Below, one piece after another: positions 60,725-64,000 of a DNA stretch of 64,000 nucleotides (position 1 is its first letter; every line of letters begins with the position of its first letter). A program made the position numbers and the translations under genes. Location: positions 124,001-188,000 of the forward strand of contig CAMNSZ010000003.1 in assembly GCA_946557105.1 (NCBI GenBank). Reading direction: 5' to 3'. Source of the stretch: an uncultured Lachnospiraceae bacterium (GTDB lineage Bacteria > Bacillota > Clostridia > Lachnospirales > Lachnospiraceae). The notes under the pieces were generated by a model. It saw nothing but the letters and a program-made list of their open reading frames with translations. It did not search any database and was not told the DNA's origin.

Positions 60725-61519
60725 GTGGATATAGCGTCATTATTAGGTATTATTCTTGGTTTGGGAATGTTGATATTCGGTATTATAGATAATGCGGGTG
60801 TATCAGGCTTCGGACGTTATCTGGACTATGCTTCGGCGATCATTACTTTTGGCGGTTCGTTTGCGGCGACCTTGGCGTCCTTCAATTTGCAGGATTACAT
60901 ATCGGGCTTAAAGAGCTTTACATTGATCTTTAAGGTTCCGTCACTTAATACCAGAGAAATGATTAACAAAATAATTGATTTGTCCAATATTGCAAGGAAG
61001 GAAGGTCTTCTTTCCTTGGAGGAGGCGGCAGCCGATTTGGATGAACCTTTTTTGAAAAAGGGTATTCTTTTGGTTGTGGACGGTACGGATCCTGATTTGA
61101 TGCGTGCCATAATGGAAACCGAGCTTATTAGTGTGGAAAGACGCCATAAGACATTGATTGGATTTTGGGATACGCTGGGTTCCATGGGGCCTGCATGGGG
61201 TATGATCGGTACGCTGGTAGGTCTGGTAAATATGCTATATAACATGTCGGATGCGGGAGCGATTGGACCGGCGATGGCGGTGGCTTTGATTACCACGCTG
61301 TACGGTTCGCTTTTGGCCAACTGGATTTGTATTCCCGTTTCCAATAAATTAAAGGCGGACAATGATGTGGAGATGATGCAGAAGGAAGTTATGATAGAAG
61401 GTCTGCTATCCATTCAGGCAGGTGAGAATCCCCGTGTTATAGAGGAAAAATTAAAATCCTTCCTGGCGCCTAAGGACAGAGTAAGCGATACGGATGAATC
61501 AGCAGGAGGTGAGGAGTAG
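60725..61519 (+). CDS. motA: Flagellar motor stator protein MotA
   Basis: Stator subunit of 264 residues with four membrane segments (about 2-20, 30-50, 150-172, 180-205). The conserved GFGRYLDYASAIITFGGSFAATLASF opening and the segment GSMGPAWGMIGTLVGLVNML with proline and glycine residues of the ion path are intact; the cytoplasmic loop carries the charged residues for FliG contact. GTG 60725 with AGGTG at six bases is preferred over GTG 60716. The motB start overlaps its stop by one base. Confidence 0.95.
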   Translation: MDIASLLGIILGLGMLIFGIIDNAGVSGFGRYLDYASAIITFGGSFAATLASFNLQDYISGLKSFTLIFKVPSLNTREMINKIIDLSNIARKEGLLSLEEAAADLDEPFLKKGILLVVDGTDPDLMRAIMETELISVERRHKTLIGFWDTLGSMGPAWGMIGTLVGLVNMLYNMSDAGAIGPAMAVALITTLYGSLLANWICIPVSNKLKADNDVEMMQKEVMIEGLLSIQAGENPRVIEEKLKSFLAPKDRVSDTDESAGGEE

Positions 61520-62346
61520 TGGCGAGGAAAAAAGAAGAGACGCCGCCGCCGGGAGCGCCCGCGTGGATGGCAACCTTCAGTGACTTGATGAATCTGCTTC
61601 TATGTTTCTTCGTACTCCTGTTTTCTATGTCTTCCATTGAGGAGGATAAGCTTGCCGCAATGGTGGCGGCAATGAACAACACATTCAGTGTTTTTGATTC
61701 GGGCGCAAATGCTATCGGCGAAGGCATTCTTATCAGTAACGGAGTCAGCCAGCTGAACGAGCTGGACGAATATATTAACAGTACGGGTAAGACTGCAGAC
61801 AGCGAGAACGACGCAGACAATTTTAAAGAATTTGAGAAGTCGCCCGAGAATCTGGATAAGATGGAACAGGTATTGGAGGAACAGCGGCTGCAGAGTAACG
61901 AGCAGCTTTCAGAGCTGATTGAGGAGGCAATAATCGAAAATAAAATGTCCGACCAGATAGAGCTGAGTTTTACTTCCCAGTATGTGCAGCTTACCATGAA
62001 AGGTGCGCTTTTGTTTGACTCGGGAAGCGCGCAGCTCAAGAAGGAGGCAGAGCAGATTTTAGATAAGGCTTCTGTGATATTGGAGCGATATGCTCAGGGT
62101 ACAATTGAGATAGAGGGGCACACGGACAATGTTCCGATTAACAGTGCACAATACGCCAGCAATGAAGAATTAAGCAGTGCCAGAGCATTGAGTGTTTTTT
62201 ATTACCTGTGTGAGAACAGCGTATTGGAGCCTGCAAATTTAAGGCATGCGGGAATGGGAGAAAGAGTGCCTATTGCAGACAACGCCACGCAGGAGGGCAG
62301 AAGTAAAAACAGGAGAGTAGAAATCAGAATCTATAATCCCTCGTAG
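61519..62346 (+). CDS. motB: Flagellar motor protein MotB
   Basis: Stator subunit of 275 residues. One membrane helix near the start contains the ion-binding aspartate (FSDLMNLLLCFFVLLFSM), and the C-terminal OmpA-like domain anchors to peptidoglycan (IEIEGHTDNVPIN, ELSSARALSVFYYL, RSKNRRVEIRI). The region between (about 70-150) is acidic linker and plug. The GTG start overlaps the motA stop as TAGTG, so the subunits are translationally coupled. Confidence 0.95.
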   Translation: MARKKEETPPPGAPAWMATFSDLMNLLLCFFVLLFSMSSIEEDKLAAMVAAMNNTFSVFDSGANAIGEGILISNGVSQLNELDEYINSTGKTADSENDADNFKEFEKSPENLDKMEQVLEEQRLQSNEQLSELIEEAIIENKMSDQIELSFTSQYVQLTMKGALLFDSGSAQLKKEAEQILDKASVILERYAQGTIEIEGHTDNVPINSAQYASNEELSSARALSVFYYLCENSVLEPANLRHAGMGERVPIADNATQEGRSKNRRVEIRIYNPS

Positions 62347-62391
62347 GGGAAGGCTTTGAATGTCTGCTAAAACAAAAGGATGGGAGTAATT

Positions 62392-62913
62392 ATGAAAAAA
62401 AATTTATTGACCGTACTCATACTTGCACTTTCAATTGTGAATATTGTATTGACAAGTATTATGATGTTCACCGTTATGGGAACCAATAAGAAAACTTCCC
62501 AGCTGGTAGGTAACATTGCTACCGTACTGAATCTGGAATTAAAACAGCCGGGAGAAGAGGAGATAGACGAACCGGTATCCATGGCGGATACGAAGGTTTA
62601 CAATCTGACAGGCGCTATGACGATTCCTTTGGCAGACGAAGGAGATCAGCATACATATCTTGTGTGTAATGTGGCGATATCAATGAATATCAAGCATGAT
62701 GATTATAAGACCTATGGCGAGACTATAGGAGAGAGGGAGAGCTTAATAAAGGACGCTATCACTTCCGTGGTGACAGAGCACACGGAGAGTGAGTGCCGCA
62801 ATAACCTTGATGGACTTAAGACAGAAATTTTGGAGGCAGTGCAGCAGCTGTTTGATTCCAAATTTATCTATAATGTGGCAATTAGTGATGTGAAGTTTGG
62901 CGGTGCTAAGTAG
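62392..62913 (+). CDS. fliL: Flagellar basal body-associated protein FliL
   Basis: Membrane protein of 173 residues that surrounds and supports the stator. An N-terminal membrane segment (KKNLLTVLILALSIVNIVLTSIMMF) is followed by an extracytoplasmic SPFH-like domain ending FIYNVAISDVKFGG. Sequence conservation is low; position between motB and fliM supports the name. ATG 62392 has GGGAG at five bases, and an in-frame start lies at 62380. Confidence 0.88.
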   Translation: MKKNLLTVLILALSIVNIVLTSIMMFTVMGTNKKTSQLVGNIATVLNLELKQPGEEEIDEPVSMADTKVYNLTGAMTIPLADEGDQHTYLVCNVAISMNIKHDDYKTYGETIGERESLIKDAITSVVTEHTESECRNNLDGLKTEILEAVQQLFDSKFIYNVAISDVKFGGAK

Positions 62914-63007
62914 TGTATTGTCTTAGGACTGCATATAATATTGCAGCTTGACAGTAAAGAGCATATGGATTGACTAGAAAGAGTAAGGGCACAGGAGGTG
63001 AGAATTT

Positions 63008-63988
63008 GTGGGAGAGGTTCTTTCACAGAGTGAGATAGACAATCTGCTTGCGGCATTGTCCACCGGAGAACTGGACGCAGATCAAATGCAGGGCGAAGAA
63101 AAAAAGCAGGTTAGAAACTACGATTTCAGCCGCCCTACAAAGTTCTCAAAAGAGCACTTAAGAACGTTGGAAATCATGTTCGAGCATTATGGCAGATTGA
63201 TTCAGACCAATCTTCCGGTCTATTTGAGGAAGAATGTGCAGGTTACGGTTGCCAGTTCCGAAACCGTGGCATTTAGTGAATTTACAAATGCGTTATCCAA
63301 TCCCGTTGTATTGGGGATAGTCAATTTTGCCCCCTTAAACGGTACGATTATTATAGATTTGGCGACAAACCTTGCTTATGCGATGTTGGACCGTATGCTG
63401 GGAGGCAGCGGTATCCCGCTTGAGAAGAACAGGGATTTTTCCGAGATAGAGCTGACGATTATTCAAAAGATAATGATTATGATGACTCAGCTTTTGCGAG
63501 ACCCGTGGAAGAATGTAATAGACATATCACCGGTTTTGGACAGGATTGAGACTAATTCGCAGTTTGCACAGGTGATTGCACCCAGCGATATGATAGCAAT
63601 TATTACTTTAAATTTGAAGGTGGGAGATGTAGAGGGATACGTCAATGTTTGTCTTCCGTTTTGTACATTGGAAGACGTTATGGATAAGCTCAATACAAGG
63701 TATTGGTTCTCTACAATGCAGAAGGAGAAGGATGAAAATTACGAGGATTACATTGAAGCATTAATTCGCAAAGTGGATATTCCTGTTAAGGCGGTACTGG
63801 GAACCAGTACTATTTCCGTTGAGGATTTCCTTAATCTGCAGGTAGGGGATTGCATCCGATTAGATTCTAAGGTGGATAATGACATGAATGTTTATGTAGG
63901 CAATATTAGAAAGTTTACCGCTTTGCCCGGCGCCAATAAAGACTCTTATGCTGTCCGGATTACATCGGTACTAAGAGAGGAGGAGTAG
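63008..63988 (+). CDS. fliM: Flagellar motor switch protein FliM
   Basis: C-ring protein of 326 residues. The N-terminal CheY-binding peptide is VLSQSEIDNLLAAL; the CheC-like middle domain contains LEIMFEHYGRLIQTNLPVYLRK and DRMLGGSGIPLEKNRDFSEIE; the C-terminal SpoA domain (about 250-325) binds FliN/FliY. GTG start with AGGAGG nine bases upstream. The next gene begins four bases after its stop. Confidence 0.96.
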   Translation: MGEVLSQSEIDNLLAALSTGELDADQMQGEEKKQVRNYDFSRPTKFSKEHLRTLEIMFEHYGRLIQTNLPVYLRKNVQVTVASSETVAFSEFTNALSNPVVLGIVNFAPLNGTIIIDLATNLAYAMLDRMLGGSGIPLEKNRDFSEIELTIIQKIMIMMTQLLRDPWKNVIDISPVLDRIETNSQFAQVIAPSDMIAIITLNLKVGDVEGYVNVCLPFCTLEDVMDKLNTRYWFSTMQKEKDENYEDYIEALIRKVDIPVKAVLGTSTISVEDFLNLQVGDCIRLDSKVDNDMNVYVGNIRKFTALPGANKDSYAVRITSVLREEE

Positions 63989-63992
63989 ATTT

Positions 63993-64000
63993 ATGGATGG
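63993..64000 (+). CDS. Start of the next flagellar gene (partial)
   Basis: An ATG at 63993 follows AGAGGAGGAG at good spacing and runs off the window after Met-Asp-Gly. By gene order it should be fliY or fliN, but the sequence shown is too short to tell. Confidence 0.45.

Overview
The window reads as a chromosomal segment of a spore-forming, flagellated member of the Clostridia, most likely the family Lachnospiraceae. The evidence is protein-level resemblance throughout, forespore and mother-cell sigma factors (SigG, SigK), the spore proteins GPR and SpoIIP, PolC-type DNA polymerase III, CodY, and a Bacillus/Clostridium-type fla/che operon. Most genes are housekeeping genes in conserved Firmicutes order. 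No phage, insertion sequence or CRISPR array was seen.

Layout. 1-1.1 kb: a small unknown protein and a VanZ-like membrane protein. 1.1-4.3 kb: sigG (minus), a YlmC/YmxH-family gene, nrdR and a SpoVB-like flippase (minus). 4.3-6.2 kb: nifS-nifU iron-sulfur assembly operon with a strong promoter, an operator-like palindrome and a leader holding a duplicated hairpin/Shine-Dalgarno unit. 6.2-9.7 kb: accessory stretch with a decayed HAD phosphatase, a serine hydrolase and a GT-C-like membrane glycosyltransferase. 9.8-14.7 kb: a BceRS-BceAB-like peptide-sensing module, in which the regulator promoter carries four TATGTAAG repeats at 20-21 bp periodicity, the transporter promoter carries two ATGTAAG repeats 21 bp apart, and the ATPase gene is broken by a one-base frameshift. 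14.8-18.5 kb: DUF2935 protein, mnmA, an unknown protein and a PHP-type histidinol phosphatase. 18.6-22.2 kb: gap-pgk-tpiA. 22.3-25.8 kb: DUF4272 protein, TcdA-like E1 enzyme, zinc-ribbon protein and TPM-domain protein.

25.9-32.7 kb: rpsT (divergent), gpr, spoIIP, lepA and hemW, in the order known from Bacillus, then an uninterrupted sigK without a pro-sequence. 33.0-38.3 kb: a degenerate HD-GYP protein paired with a PilT-like ATPase, then comM/yifB and dprA (DNA uptake/processing). 38.4-44.3 kb: ispG and polC. 44.5 kb: tRNA-Glu(CUC). 44.9-48.0 kb: topA and codY. 48.1 kb to the end: flgB-flgC-fliE-fliF-fliG-fliH-fliI-fliJ-motE/ylxF-like-fliK-flgD-TIGR02530-flgE, a terminator region, then motA-motB-fliL-fliM and the first codons of the next gene. 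The basal body, export apparatus, hook, stator and switch are thus encoded in assembly-related order.

The most unusual elements are the periodic operator array of the Bce-like module together with its frameshifted ATPase, the nifS leader, the HD-GYP/PilT pair with altered active-site motifs, and a set of sporulation-type promoter elements in front of sigG and sigK. Nothing here amounts to a clearly new defence or mobile system. All start codons were chosen from Shine-Dalgarno spacing and family resemblance, and many ORFs use TTG or GTG.
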